A stretch of DNA of 64,000 bases from contig JBBQZP010000008.1 in the NCBI GenBank assembly GCA_038207585.1, positions 50,657 through 114,656 of the forward strand, in the 5' to 3' direction. Origin of the DNA: JBBQZP01 sp038207585 (GTDB lineage: Bacteria; Pseudomonadota; Alphaproteobacteria; Rhodobacterales; Rhodobacteraceae). The notes under the pieces are model-generated. The model had not been told where the DNA came from. It made no database searches and saw only the letters and a program-made list of their open reading frames with translations. A program made the translations under genes and the position numbers. Shown one piece after another: positions 50,242 to 58,935 of this stretch; within the stretch, counting starts at the first letter, position 1, and each line of letters starts with the position of its first letter.

Positions 50242-50802
50242 TCAACTGTCCTGCACGATCAGAATCGCCCGCGCCCCGCCCTCATCTGCGCGGATTGCGT
50301 GCGGGCGGTCGGCGGGGTAGCGGGCGGTGTCGCCGCTGGTCAGGCGGCTTTCTTCGGCCCCCGATACCACTGTCACAAAGCCGTCGATCACGGTCAGATG
50401 TTCGCGGCAGCCCGGCGAGTGGGGGTCACTGATCAGTTGCCCGCCCGGCGCGAAGGTCAGATCATAGACCTCGTGCTGGCCCACGGTTTCAGCGGGCGAC
50501 AGGATGCGGATGCGCAAACCCCTTCCCCGCCCCTCGATCACCGGGGCGGCAGAAGCGCGCGTAACATCAATGCCGGGTGCTACGCGGCCATCCAGCAGCC
50601 CCGCGAAATCAACCTGCAGCGCCTGCGTCAGGTTCCACAGAGTTGCCACCGTCGGGCTTGATTCGCCGCGCTCGATCTGGCTGACCATCGACCGGCTGAC
50701 GCCCGACAGCTTCGCCACGGCATCAAGGCTCAGCCCCTTGGATTTGCGCGCGTCGCGCAGCGAAGTGGCAAGCAGGGCATGAATATCGGCGCGCGGGTTC
50801 AT
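50242..50802 (-). CDS. XRE-family regulator with cupin sensor domain
   Basis: A 186-aa two-domain regulator. The helix-turn-helix is at about 12-66 (LRDARKSKGLSLDAVAKLSG, VSRSMVSQIERGESSPTVAT). A C-terminal cupin covers about 110-182 (PGGQLISDPHSPGCREHLTV, then LTSGDTARYPADRPHAIRAD). The start at 50802 is chosen where homology begins. Such proteins commonly control amino acid or polyamine catabolism; here the kbl-tdh operon lies just downstream in the same direction, with a palindrome between them. Confidence 0.88.
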   Translation of the reverse strand: MNPRADIHALLATSLRDARKSKGLSLDAVAKLSGVSRSMVSQIERGESSPTVATLWNLTQALQVDFAGLLDGRVAPGIDVTRASAAPVIEGRGRGLRIRILSPAETVGQHEVYDLTFAPGGQLISDPHSPGCREHLTVIDGFVTVVSGAEESRLTSGDTARYPADRPHAIRADEGGARAILIVQDS

Positions 50803-50911
50803 GGCCGCAGCATGGGATGCGCCGGGAATGGCGTCAATGCGGCAGATGCCGAAAGCGTGGCTTGAAAGCGACCTGCGACCCTGCAATGCGTGGCGCAACA
50901 AGGAGAAGCGC

Positions 50912-51280
50912 ATGGATCAAGCCATCATCTTCACCGGACGGTTGCTGATTTCGGCGATGTTCGTGGCAGGCACGTTCCAAAAAATCCTTGATCCGGCAGC
51001 GGCGCAGGGGTTGCTGGGCGGGTTTGGTCTGCCCGGATGGCTGATCTGGCCGGCCTGCGCGTTCAATGCGTTGGGTGCGGTGTCGCTGATCAGCGGGTGG
51101 GCGTTGCGGCCAATGGCGATGCTGCTGGCCGCGTATTGCGCGGTGACAAGCGTGTTTCACTTCATCCCATCGGACGGATGGCAGATGTCGATCTTTGTGA
51201 AGAACTGGGCAATTGCGGGGGGATTGCTGATTCTGGCGGCCTCTGCCCCCAAGGGGCTAAAGCAGTGGTCGGGGCGATAG
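50912..51280 (+). CDS. DoxX-family membrane protein
   Basis: A 122-aa protein with about four membrane helices, starting MDQAIIFTGRLLISAMFVAG. LGGFGLPGWLIWPACAFNAL and LRPMAMLLAAYCAVTSVFHF follow, typical of the DoxX/DoxD family. AAGGAG lies 6 bases before the ATG. It is divergent from the XRE regulator. Its last codons and stop overlap the 3' end of a convergent tRNA-Pro gene. Function is not established. Confidence 0.85.
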   Translation: MDQAIIFTGRLLISAMFVAGTFQKILDPAAAQGLLGGFGLPGWLIWPACAFNALGAVSLISGWALRPMAMLLAAYCAVTSVFHFIPSDGWQMSIFVKNWAIAGGLLILAASAPKGLKQWSGR

Positions 51281-51342
51281 GATTCGAACCTACGACCTAC
51301 GGTTCCCAAAACCGCCGCGCTACCAGACTGCGCTACGCCCCG
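51266..51342 (-). tRNA. tRNA-Pro (TGG)
   Basis: On the minus strand CGGGGCG pairs with CGCCCCG, with discriminator A and an encoded CCA. The D arm contains AGTCTGGTAGCGC, the anticodon loop TTTGGGA gives TGG, and the T arm is GTAGGTTCGAATCCTAT. All features are standard. The 3' end overlaps the last codons of the DoxX gene on the opposite strand. Confidence 0.95.
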
Positions 51343-51392
51343 ACGGCTGCGTCCTAGCGCAGAACCGGGGCCAAGGAAAGCGGTGATTGCGG

Positions 51393-51878
51393 CTAGGGGT
51401 CGGTGCAGGGCCACAGCGCGCGCGCCTGATCAATCGCCGGATGCCGTAACAGCGACCCCGGCTTGATACCCAATGCCGCCGCCCGCCCACCGTTGATTTC
51501 AAGCACGTATTTCACGCCGCGCCCACCGTCGATCGCGGTTTCATCGCCGGGCACCGCATTGGCATGAACGCGCGTGACCTGCCCCTGCGGATCGGCAAAG
51601 ATCATATCCAGCGGGATCAGGGTGTTGCGCATCCAGAAATAGGTATGCTGCGGACGTTGGTAGACGAACAGCATTCCTGCGTCATCCGCCATCTTTTCGC
51701 GAAACATCAGGCCTTGCGAGCGTTCGGCATTGGTGTCGGCCACTTCGACGGTGAACCCGGTACTGCCATCCGGAATGGAAAGCTCGGCCCGGTCAGGCAG
51801 ACATTCGGCAAAGGCGGGCACGGCCAGCGTCAGCCCCGCCGCAACTATCCCTGCTGTTCGCGCGAAGCAGCTTCCCAT
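51393..51878 (-). CDS. DUF192 family exported protein
   Basis: A 161-aa protein with a signal peptide (about 1-24, GIVAAGLTLAVPAFA). The DUF192 core has VEVADTNAERSQGLMFREKM, MLFVYQRPQHTYFWMRNTLI and PLDMIFADPQGQVTRVHANA. The family is widespread and small, with no settled function. Its start overlaps the end of the cold-shock gene by 34 bp in another frame, which suggests co-transcription. Confidence 0.85.
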   Translation of the reverse strand: MGSCFARTAGIVAAGLTLAVPAFAECLPDRAELSIPDGSTGFTVEVADTNAERSQGLMFREKMADDAGMLFVYQRPQHTYFWMRNTLIPLDMIFADPQGQVTRVHANAVPGDETAIDGGRGVKYVLEINGGRAAALGIKPGSLLRHPAIDQARALWPCTDP

Positions 51879-52381
51879 GACACCACCTGTACCGCCATCC
51901 GTCCGCGTTTGCCATCAATGATGCGCAGGCACACGGCCTCGCCGGCCGCAAGATCTGCGAAACCAGACATCCGCAACACCTCGATATGCACGAAAACATC
52001 GTCGGGGCGACCAAACACATTGGCAAAGCCGAACCCCTTGCCTTTGTCGAACCATTTCACCCGTGCGGGTTCCAGCGGACGTGCGGCGATTTCGTCGGCA
52101 GACACGATGCCAGCATCTTCGCCCAGCGGAAACGAAACCGCTGTGGGTGCGTCAATCGCCATCACTTCGACGGCCTGAACGCCGCGCGGGGTCTGCTGAA
52201 CAAGGACCGTAATCCCGGTTCCATCGGCTACCGAGCTTTGGCCATAATTCCGCAACACATTGGCATGCAACAGAATATCAGAGCCCGCTTCATTTGCTAC
52301 AATGAAGCCAAATCCCTTGACCGGATCGAACCATTTGACTGTGCCGTGGACAATGTCCCCGGTCTTCTCTTCTTCGGTCAT
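51845..52381 (-). CDS. Cold-shock protein with two cold-shock domains
   Basis: A 178-aa RNA/ssDNA-binding protein with two OB-fold cold-shock domains. The first is GTVKWFDPVKGFGFIVANEA (about 14-33) and the second VKWFDKGKGFGFANVFGRPD (about 108-127). Each holds RNP-1 (KGFGF) and RNP-2 (DVFVH or DILLH) motifs. The linker is about 30 residues and acidic. Double-domain forms are common in alphaproteobacteria. The 116-bp upstream gap is AT-rich. Confidence 0.92.
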   Translation of the reverse strand: MTEEEKTGDIVHGTVKWFDPVKGFGFIVANEAGSDILLHANVLRNYGQSSVADGTGITVLVQQTPRGVQAVEVMAIDAPTAVSFPLGEDAGIVSADEIAARPLEPARVKWFDKGKGFGFANVFGRPDDVFVHIEVLRMSGFADLAAGEAVCLRIIDGKRGRMAVQVVSWEAASREQQG

Positions 52382-52497
52382 CGCAGAGCTTTGTCCCCAG
52401 AGTTAGCCCTAATAAATTGTCAATCTGCCATAATTGTTAATGATTCAAGCAAAAAACACCTAAACTTACCTAGGGTGAATTTTACGAAGCGTGAAAA

Positions 52498-53100
52498 TCA
52501 CGGACACAGACGCGTTACAACCCACGGCTTTTCAACCGCAGGCCTGCGCCACTGAAACCTGTCATGCAACCGGAAGTCGCCATCGGCCCAGAACTCGATT
52601 TCCAGCGGCGTGATGCGTATTCCACCCCAGAACGGCGGGCGGGGCGGGTTGACGCCCTTGGCAACCGTCACTTTCGCCACCTCGGCCATCAGGGCCGTGC
52701 GCGATGACAAAGGTTGCGATTGATCCGACGCCCATGCCCCCAACCGGCTTTTGAGGCTGCGCGAGGCGTAGTAGGCATCCGCCTGCGGGCCTTCCTCGCG
52801 CTCTGTCACACCGCGCACTCGGATCTGGCGACGCAGCGATTTCCAGTGCAGCACGAACGCCGCCGTGCCACTGGCCGCAATTTCCTGCGCTTTAGCGCTG
52901 CCGTAATTGGTGTAGAACACAAATGCCGCAGGCTCGATTTCCTTGAGCAGAACCATCCGCGCATTCGGCAATCCGGCCGCGTCAACCGTTGCAAGCGCAA
53001 TCGCGTTGGGGTCGTTCGGCTCTGCCGGTTCGGCATCGGCCAGCCAGGTGCGTGCGATCGCAAAAGGATCTTCACCCGCAAAAATTCCAGTCCGGTCCAT
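52498..53100 (-). CDS. pdxH: Pyridoxamine 5'-phosphate oxidase
   Basis: PdxH oxidises pyridoxine or pyridoxamine 5'-phosphate to PLP using FMN and oxygen. The 200-aa protein has NAIALATVDAAGLPNARMVL, FYTNYGSAKAQEIAASGTAA and WKSLRRQIRVRGVTEREEGP. It ends in WGGIRITPLEIEFWADGDFR and HDRFQWRR, all diagnostic. The start at 53100 (MDRTGIFAGEDP) is chosen by homology. PLP is needed by HemA, Kbl and the aminotransferases encoded nearby, but no shared regulation is visible. Confidence 0.94.
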   Translation of the reverse strand: MDRTGIFAGEDPFAIARTWLADAEPAEPNDPNAIALATVDAAGLPNARMVLLKEIEPAAFVFYTNYGSAKAQEIAASGTAAFVLHWKSLRRQIRVRGVTEREEGPQADAYYASRSLKSRLGAWASDQSQPLSSRTALMAEVAKVTVAKGVNPPRPPFWGGIRITPLEIEFWADGDFRLHDRFQWRRPAVEKPWVVTRLCP

Positions 53101-53270
53101 CAGGCATCCTGTTTCAGAAATTCTGCGCCCCCGAACCCGGCACGGGCCTTGCGGGGCTTCAACCGAACTTAGCGCGCCGCATCGCCTGCGACAAGCGCCG
53201 CCCACACTTGATGCGCATGACCGGATCGCCTACACGTCATGGTCAAAGAATGTGGGGCAAGGAACAAAAG

Positions 53271-54101
53271 ATGGCAGCAGGATTGATGGCGGGCAAGCGC
53301 GGGCTGATCATGGGGCTTGCGAATGACAAATCCATTGCCTGGGGCATCGCGAAAACCTGCGCCGATCATGGCGCGGAGCTTGCTTTCTCGTATCAGGGCG
53401 AGGCTTTGAAAAAGCGCGTCGAACCGCTGGCCGCCAGCATCGGCAGCACGATGATGGTCGAATGTGATGTGGCCGACGAGGCGTCGATGGACGCGCTTTT
53501 CGCCCAGCTTAGGGCCAACTGGGGCAGCCTTGATTTCGTGGTTCACGCCATCGGCTTTTCCGACAAGAACGAATTGCGTGGGCGTTATGTCGACACCTCG
53601 CGCCAGAATTTCCTGATGTCGATGGATATCTCGGTCTATTCCTTTACCGCTGTGTGCCAGCGTGCGGCGGCGATGATGAACCCCGGCGGCTCGCTGCTGA
53701 CGCTGACGTATTTCGGCGCGGAAAAGGTGATGCCGCATTACAACGTGATGGGCCTGTGCAAGGCCGCACTGGAAGCGTCGGTCAAGTATATTGCCGAAGA
53801 TCTGGGACGCGACGGCATCCGCGTGAACGCCATTTCCGCAGGCCCGATCAAGACGCTGGCCGCATCGGGCATCGGCGATTTCCGCTATATCATGAAGTGG
53901 AATGAGTTGAACTCGCCCTTGCGCCGAAACGTCACGCAGGAAGAAGTCGGCAAGGCCGCGCTGTATCTTCTGTCCGATCTTGGGTCGGGCACCACGGGCG
54001 AGAACCTGCATGTCGATGCGGGCTATCATGTGGTCGGGATGAAGGCGATCGATGCCCCTGATATCGACCTCGTGACGCCGAAAAAGGATGCCGCGCAGTG
54101 A
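53271..54101 (+). CDS. fabI: Enoyl-ACP reductase (NADH)
   Basis: FabI reduces enoyl-ACP in fatty acid elongation. The 276-aa protein is an atypical short-chain dehydrogenase: RGLIMGLANDKSIAWGIAKT at 10-29 for cofactor, VVHAIGFSDKNELRGRYVDT, and the Tyr-x6-Lys pair in YNVMGLCKAALEAS. SAGPIKTLAASGIGDFRYIM and the C-terminal GENLHVDAGYHVVGM follow. The start at 53271 has AAGGA seven bases upstream; an ATG at 53250 is possible. Its stop overlaps the following transporter gene. Confidence 0.95.
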   Translation: MAAGLMAGKRGLIMGLANDKSIAWGIAKTCADHGAELAFSYQGEALKKRVEPLAASIGSTMMVECDVADEASMDALFAQLRANWGSLDFVVHAIGFSDKNELRGRYVDTSRQNFLMSMDISVYSFTAVCQRAAAMMNPGGSLLTLTYFGAEKVMPHYNVMGLCKAALEASVKYIAEDLGRDGIRVNAISAGPIKTLAASGIGDFRYIMKWNELNSPLRRNVTQEEVGKAALYLLSDLGSGTTGENLHVDAGYHVVGMKAIDAPDIDLVTPKKDAAQ

Positions 54102-54712
54102 CGCTGACCGCCTTTCTTGCCGTGGCGCTGCTGCACCTGATGGCTGCGATCAGCCCCGGCCCGGCTGTGCTGATGGCGGCGCGTACCGGCATCACCGAGG
54201 GTTTGCGCACCGGTGCTTTTCTGGCGATGGGCATCGGCGCGGGGGCGGTGATTTGGGCAAGTGCCGCGCTGTTTGGGCTCGCACTTTTGTTTCAGGCAGC
54301 CCCTGCGCTATTGTGGACGCTGAAAATCGCGGGCGGGCTTTATCTGATTCACATGGCGTGGGGGATGTGGCGTGACGCGCGCACGCCGCTGGACATTTCA
54401 GCCACCGGCGGCACGCCGCGTTCGGCCGCGTCGGCGTTCCGGCTGGGGTTGGTCACGCAGTTGTCAAACCCCAAACCCGCCGTGCTGTTTTCGGCCATCT
54501 TCATCGGCACGGTGCCTGCGGGCACGCCGTTCTGGGTGATTGCTGCCCTGCTGGCGGTCGTCTTTCTGAACGAGGCGGTCTGGAATACGCTTGTTGCCCG
54601 TATCTTTTCCTTCCAACGCTCCAAAACTGCCTATATCAGCCTGAAAACAATCATTGACCGCAGCTTCGGGGGGCTTTTGGCCCTGCTGGGCGTTAAAATC
54701 GCAGCAAGCTGA
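54098..54712 (+). CDS. LysE/RhtB-family exporter
   Basis: A 204-aa inner-membrane exporter of amino acids or related metabolites. It has about six helices, the N-terminal MAAISPGPAVLMAARTGITE motif typical of the family, and LGLVTQLSNPKPAVLFSAIF in the middle. It starts with GTG inside the fabI stop (GTGA), so it is translationally coupled. Substrate unknown. Confidence 0.9.
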   Translation: MTLTAFLAVALLHLMAAISPGPAVLMAARTGITEGLRTGAFLAMGIGAGAVIWASAALFGLALLFQAAPALLWTLKIAGGLYLIHMAWGMWRDARTPLDISATGGTPRSAASAFRLGLVTQLSNPKPAVLFSAIFIGTVPAGTPFWVIAALLAVVFLNEAVWNTLVARIFSFQRSKTAYISLKTIIDRSFGGLLALLGVKIAAS

Positions 54713-54722
54713 AAGGCCCGCC

Positions 54723-55226
54723 ATGTCAGACCGTCTGCCGCATGAAAAAGGCTTTCACGTCAGCTGGGATCAGATCCACCGCGATGCCCGCGCTCTTGCG
54801 TGGCGGCTGGATGGTCAGGGTCCGGATAATGGCGCATGGCGCGCGGTGGTGGGCATCACGCGCGGCGGATTGGTGCCTGCGATGATCGTCAGCCGGGAAC
54901 TCGACATCCGCACGGTCGATACGATCTCGATCAAAAGCTACAACCATCAGGCGCAAACCGCCCCCCGCGTGATCAAATCACCCCAAGCCGATCTGATGGG
55001 CGATGGCACCGGGATTCTGATCGTCGATGATCTGGTGGACAGCGGCAAAACGCTGGAGGTGGTGCGGGCTTTGTATCCGAACGCGCATTTCGCCACCGTC
55101 TATGCCAAGCCATCAGGCCGCCCGCAGGTGGATACGTTCATCACCGAGGTAAGCCAGGACACCTGGATATTCTTCCCGTGGGACATGGCGCTGCAATATG
55201 TGCAGCCCTATCGCGGCACGGACTGA
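54723..55226 (+). CDS. gpt: Xanthine phosphoribosyltransferase
   Basis: Gpt salvages xanthine and guanine with PRPP. The 167-aa protein has GITRGGLVPAMIVSRELDIR near 50-69, the PRPP loop ILIVDDLVDSGKTLEVVRAL at about 101-120, and a C-terminal WIFFPWDMALQY close to that of E. coli Gpt. The ATG at 54723 lies 10 bp after the LysE-family gene, so it probably belongs to the same transcript. Confidence 0.9.
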   Translation: MSDRLPHEKGFHVSWDQIHRDARALAWRLDGQGPDNGAWRAVVGITRGGLVPAMIVSRELDIRTVDTISIKSYNHQAQTAPRVIKSPQADLMGDGTGILIVDDLVDSGKTLEVVRALYPNAHFATVYAKPSGRPQVDTFITEVSQDTWIFFPWDMALQYVQPYRGTD

Positions 55227-55230
55227 CCCA

Positions 55231-55722
55231 GTGACCACCGGCCAACGTCTGACCCACTGGCTGCACCGCCTTTTCGAGGCGAGCCTGCTTTTCAAGGGCT
55301 TGCTTGCGTCGATTGAATCCTTGTGTGGCCTTGCCCTGTGGCTGACGCCCAACGCCTCGCTTTTGTGGGTGCTGGACTGGATGACGCGCAACCGGGTGAC
55401 GCAGGATGCGGATGATCCGATGGCGCGCTGGTTCCACGATATTGCGATGAACCTGCCGATCCAGACCCAGCATTTCTATGCGATGTATCTTCTGGCGCAT
55501 GGTGGGTTGAAGCTGGGCATGGTGATCTTGCTCGCCTTCAAGGTGCGGTGGGCTTACCCTGCGGCGATGGTGGTGCTGACGGGGTTTGTCGTCTATCAGA
55601 TGAGCCAGTTTTTCCACGATCATTCGCCGGTCTTGCTGGGGCTCAGCCTGTTTGACTGCCTGATGATCGTGCTGGTGTGGCGCGAATGGCGGCTGTTGCC
55701 CGAAGATGGCGTCGCGGCCTGA
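55231..55722 (+). CDS. DUF2127 membrane protein
   Basis: A membrane protein of about 163 aa if started at the GTG at 55231. It has LTHWLHRLFEASLLFKGLLA, then HFYAMYLLAHGGLKLGMVIL and a final LSLFDCLMIVLVWREWRLLP. This is the DUF2127 pattern, four helices with a basic N-terminus. It follows gpt after 4 bp. The start codon is uncertain. No function is established. Confidence 0.78.
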   Translation: MTTGQRLTHWLHRLFEASLLFKGLLASIESLCGLALWLTPNASLLWVLDWMTRNRVTQDADDPMARWFHDIAMNLPIQTQHFYAMYLLAHGGLKLGMVILLAFKVRWAYPAAMVVLTGFVVYQMSQFFHDHSPVLLGLSLFDCLMIVLVWREWRLLPEDGVAA

Positions 55723-55788
55723 GGGATGCGCCCATTGTGCGCGCGGCCCGATCTTTGCTAATCTCGCCCCGAACCATCGGAGAGTGTG

Positions 55789-56967
55789 ATGTCCCTGCCC
55801 TTGAACCCTGCGATGGCCGCCACCTTTCCGCCCCCTGTGATGGAGGCGCGGCGCTGGCTTTCCGGCCTGACCTTTGCACCCGACCGCCCCCTGATCAACG
55901 TCAGTCAGGCGGCCCCGGTGGACAGTCCGCCCCTGGCCTTGCGGCAGGCGATTGCCGAGGCCGCGATCAACGATCCGGCGGCGCATCTTTACGGCCCGGT
56001 GCTGGGCCTGCCCGCGCTGCGCGACCAGATTGCGTCCGATTGGTCAGCGGCTTATGGCGGGCCGGTCAACCCCGGTCAGGTTGCCATAACGCAGGGCTGC
56101 AATCAGGCCTTCACCGCCGTGATGTCGACGCTTGCCGGGGCCGGGGATGAGGTGATCTTGCCGACGCCGTGGTATTTCAATCACAAGATGTGGCTTGATA
56201 TGCAGGGCGTGGCCTCGGTGCCGCTGGCCACGGGTGACGGGCTGATTCCGTCTGCGGATGATGCGGCAAAGCTGATCACCGACCGGACCCGCGCCATCGT
56301 GCTGGTGTCGCCCAACAATCCCGGCGGTGTGGAATACCCCGCCGCCACCCTGCGCGCGTTCTTTGATCTGGCGCAGGCGCATGGCATAGCCCTGATCGTC
56401 GATGAAACTTACCGCGATTTTGACAGCCGGTCCGGTGCGCCACATGATCTGTTCACCGATCCCGACTGGCCCGGCACGCTGATCCAGCTTTATTCGTTCT
56501 CCAAGGCGTACCGGCTGACCGGGCACAGGGTGGGTGCGATTGTGGCCGACCCTGCCCGTCTGGCCGAAGTGGAAAAGTTCCTTGATACCGTCGCCATCTG
56601 CCCCAGCCAGTTGGGCCAGATTGCGGCACTTTGGGGGATGCGCAACCTGTCGCAATGGGTGGCGGGCGAGCGGGATGAAATCCTTGCCCGCAAGGCCGCG
56701 ATGATCCGCGGCTTTGGCGCCCTGCCCGACTGGCGGCTGCTGGGGTGTGGTGCCTATTTCGCCTATGTCGAGCATCCCTACCCGATGCCCTCGGATCAGC
56801 TTGCCAAACGGCTAGTCGCCGAGGCGGGCGTGCTGCTGTTGCCCGGCACGATGTTCACGCCTGCGGGCGATGCGGCGGGCAAGCGCCAGTTGCGCATCGC
56901 CTTTGCGAATGTGGATACGACCGGAATAGACCAGCTTTTCGCGCGCCTTGCAGGCTTTGCGGCCTGA
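55789..56967 (+). CDS. Class I/II PLP-dependent aminotransferase
   Basis: A 392-aa aminotransferase with LYGPVLGLPALRDQIASDWS, VSPNNPGGVEYPAATLRAFF (about 176-195), IVDETYRDFDSRSG with the PLP-contact Asp/Tyr, and the Schiff-base lysine in LYSFSKAYRLTGHRVGAIVA. The substrate cannot be assigned; similarity is to aspartate/alanine-type enzymes. GGAGAG lies six bases before the ATG. It is followed by ppiD and trpE on the same strand, perhaps as separate units. Confidence 0.9.
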   Translation: MSLPLNPAMAATFPPPVMEARRWLSGLTFAPDRPLINVSQAAPVDSPPLALRQAIAEAAINDPAAHLYGPVLGLPALRDQIASDWSAAYGGPVNPGQVAITQGCNQAFTAVMSTLAGAGDEVILPTPWYFNHKMWLDMQGVASVPLATGDGLIPSADDAAKLITDRTRAIVLVSPNNPGGVEYPAATLRAFFDLAQAHGIALIVDETYRDFDSRSGAPHDLFTDPDWPGTLIQLYSFSKAYRLTGHRVGAIVADPARLAEVEKFLDTVAICPSQLGQIAALWGMRNLSQWVAGERDEILARKAAMIRGFGALPDWRLLGCGAYFAYVEHPYPMPSDQLAKRLVAEAGVLLLPGTMFTPAGDAAGKRQLRIAFANVDTTGIDQLFARLAGFAA

Positions 56968-57051
56968 CCGGCCCCGCCGCACCCCCCGCTTGCTCCGCCC
57001 CGCCCTTGCGACTATGGAAGGGGGCAGAGTTTCCGATCCCGCAAAGGCGAC

Positions 57052-58932
57052 ATGATGGCAAAAGCTCCTCACACCGCGGCCCCCAAGGCCGATGCCCCGA
57101 AACGCAAATCGGCGGGCTCGATAGTGATCTGGGTGTTGATGGCCCTGTTGATCCTTGGGTTGGGCGGATTTGGGGTGCAAAGCTATGGTGGCGGGGTCAG
57201 CTATATCGGCAAGGTGGGCGAGCGGCGCATATCGGTCGCCGAATACCAGCGCGCCCTGCAGGCCGAAATCAGCGCGACCAGCGCGCAGATCAAGCAGAAC
57301 ATCTCGATGCAGCAGGCCGTGCAGCTTGGCCTTGATGCAAAAGTGCGCCAGCAACTTGTCACGCAAGCCGCGATCAGTGATGAGTCCGACAAGATCGGCC
57401 TGTCGGTGGGGGATGCGCGGGTGGCACGCGAAATCACCGGCATCCAGGGCTTTACCGGCGTGGACGGCAAGTTTGACCGCGAAACCTATCGCATGGCGTT
57501 GCAGCAGAACAACCTGACCGAGCGGGTCTTTGAAACCGGGGTGCGCGATGACGTATCGCGCGCGCTGTTGCAAGGTGCGGTTACGGGTGGCTTTACCGCC
57601 CCCGCGCCCATGATTGACGCGCTTTACGCCTATATCGGCGAACGGCGCGGGCTGTCGTTGCTGACGCTTACGGCGTCCGATCTGCTGACCCCGCCGCCCT
57701 CGCCCAGCGATGCCGACCTGAAATCCTACTACGACGCGAACATCGCGCAATTCACCGCCCCCGAGGCCAAGCGGATCAGCTATGCCGCGATCATCCCGGA
57801 AGATCTGGCAGGCTCGATGCCGGTCAAGGATGAGGACCTCCAGAAGCTTTACGACGAACGCCGCGCCGATTATGTGCAACCCGAACGCCGCATTGTCGAC
57901 CGGCTGGTGTTCCCGGATGAGGCGGCAGCAACGGCAGCCAAGGTGCTGCTTGATGCGGGGACCCCGTTCGAGGATCTGGTCAAGGAACGTGGCCTGACCC
58001 TGACCGATATCGACATGGGCGACATGACCAGGGACGATCTGGGAACTGCGGGCGACGCCGTCTTTGCGCTGGCGGAACCCGGCGTTGTCGGGCCGTTCAA
58101 CTCGGACCTTGGGCCTGCGCTCTTTCGCATGAACACCGTGCTTGCGGCGCAGGAAACCACCTTTACCGATGCCCGCACAGACCTTGCCGCCGAATATCAA
58201 CTCGACGCCGCTCGCCGCGCCATCGCCGACATGATCGAACCCGTGAATGACGCGCTGGCCGGGGGGGCGACGCTGGAGGAGATGGCAAAGACCATGAACA
58301 TGACACTGGCCAGCATCGACTATTCCGCTGAAAGCAAGGATCAGATGGCGGCCTACCCTGCCTTCCGTGCCGCCGCCGATGGCTTGACACAAGGCGATTT
58401 CCTGCAGGCGGTGACACTGGGCGACGGCGGTATCGTCGTGCCGCGTCTGGATGAGGTCGTGCCGCCCGCGCCGATTCCCTTTGATCAGGCGAAAGAGTCC
58501 GTGACCGCCGCATGGTCCGCCGATGCGCTGTCCAAGGCGCTGGCTGCCCGCGCAATCGAGATCAAGTCGGCGGTCGAAGGCGGCGCGTCGCTTGGCAGCT
58601 TTGGCATCGCCTCTGTCACCCCCGAGATTGCCCGCGAAGGCCGCGTCGAAGGCACCCCGCCCGATTTCATGCAGACCGTCTTTTCGATGGCCGAAGGTGA
58701 TGTGCGGGTGATCGAGGGGCCGGGCTTTACCGGGCTGGTGCAACTGACCGCGATCAAACCAGCGGTGCAAGAGGGTGACGGGCCAACAGCACTGAAGGCG
58801 TCACTTGCGGCACAGGTCGAACAAGCGCTTTCTACCGATGCGCTGACGATGTACGGCGCTGCGGTCAGCACCGGGGCTGGCATCCAGATGGACCAGAACG
58901 CGATCAACGCGGTTCAGGCGCAGTTCCGCTAG
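57052..58932 (+). CDS. ppiD: Peptidyl-prolyl isomerase / periplasmic chaperone PpiD (SurA_N-type)
   Basis: A 626-aa membrane-anchored folding factor. One N-terminal helix (about 22-44, SIVIWVLMALLILGLGGFGV) is followed by a SurA_N-like chaperone region with VGERRISVAEYQRALQAEIS and FDRETYRMALQQNNLTERVF. A parvulin-like domain (about 235-360) includes EDLQKLYDERRADYVQPERR and ALAEPGVVGPFNSDLGPALF. PpiD assists outer-membrane and exported protein folding; the parvulin domain may be inactive. Only 3 bp separate it from trpE, a known alphaproteobacterial arrangement. Confidence 0.9.
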   Translation: MMAKAPHTAAPKADAPKRKSAGSIVIWVLMALLILGLGGFGVQSYGGGVSYIGKVGERRISVAEYQRALQAEISATSAQIKQNISMQQAVQLGLDAKVRQQLVTQAAISDESDKIGLSVGDARVAREITGIQGFTGVDGKFDRETYRMALQQNNLTERVFETGVRDDVSRALLQGAVTGGFTAPAPMIDALYAYIGERRGLSLLTLTASDLLTPPPSPSDADLKSYYDANIAQFTAPEAKRISYAAIIPEDLAGSMPVKDEDLQKLYDERRADYVQPERRIVDRLVFPDEAAATAAKVLLDAGTPFEDLVKERGLTLTDIDMGDMTRDDLGTAGDAVFALAEPGVVGPFNSDLGPALFRMNTVLAAQETTFTDARTDLAAEYQLDAARRAIADMIEPVNDALAGGATLEEMAKTMNMTLASIDYSAESKDQMAAYPAFRAAADGLTQGDFLQAVTLGDGGIVVPRLDEVVPPAPIPFDQAKESVTAAWSADALSKALAARAIEIKSAVEGGASLGSFGIASVTPEIAREGRVEGTPPDFMQTVFSMAEGDVRVIEGPGFTGLVQLTAIKPAVQEGDGPTALKASLAAQVEQALSTDALTMYGAAVSTGAGIQMDQNAINAVQAQFR

Positions 58933-58935
58933 ATC

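Noticed and set aside
52470..52500. Imperfect GTGAATTTT/AAAATCAC hairpin after pdxH as a terminator
   Set aside because: The stem is interrupted and no T-run follows; too weak to list as a feature.
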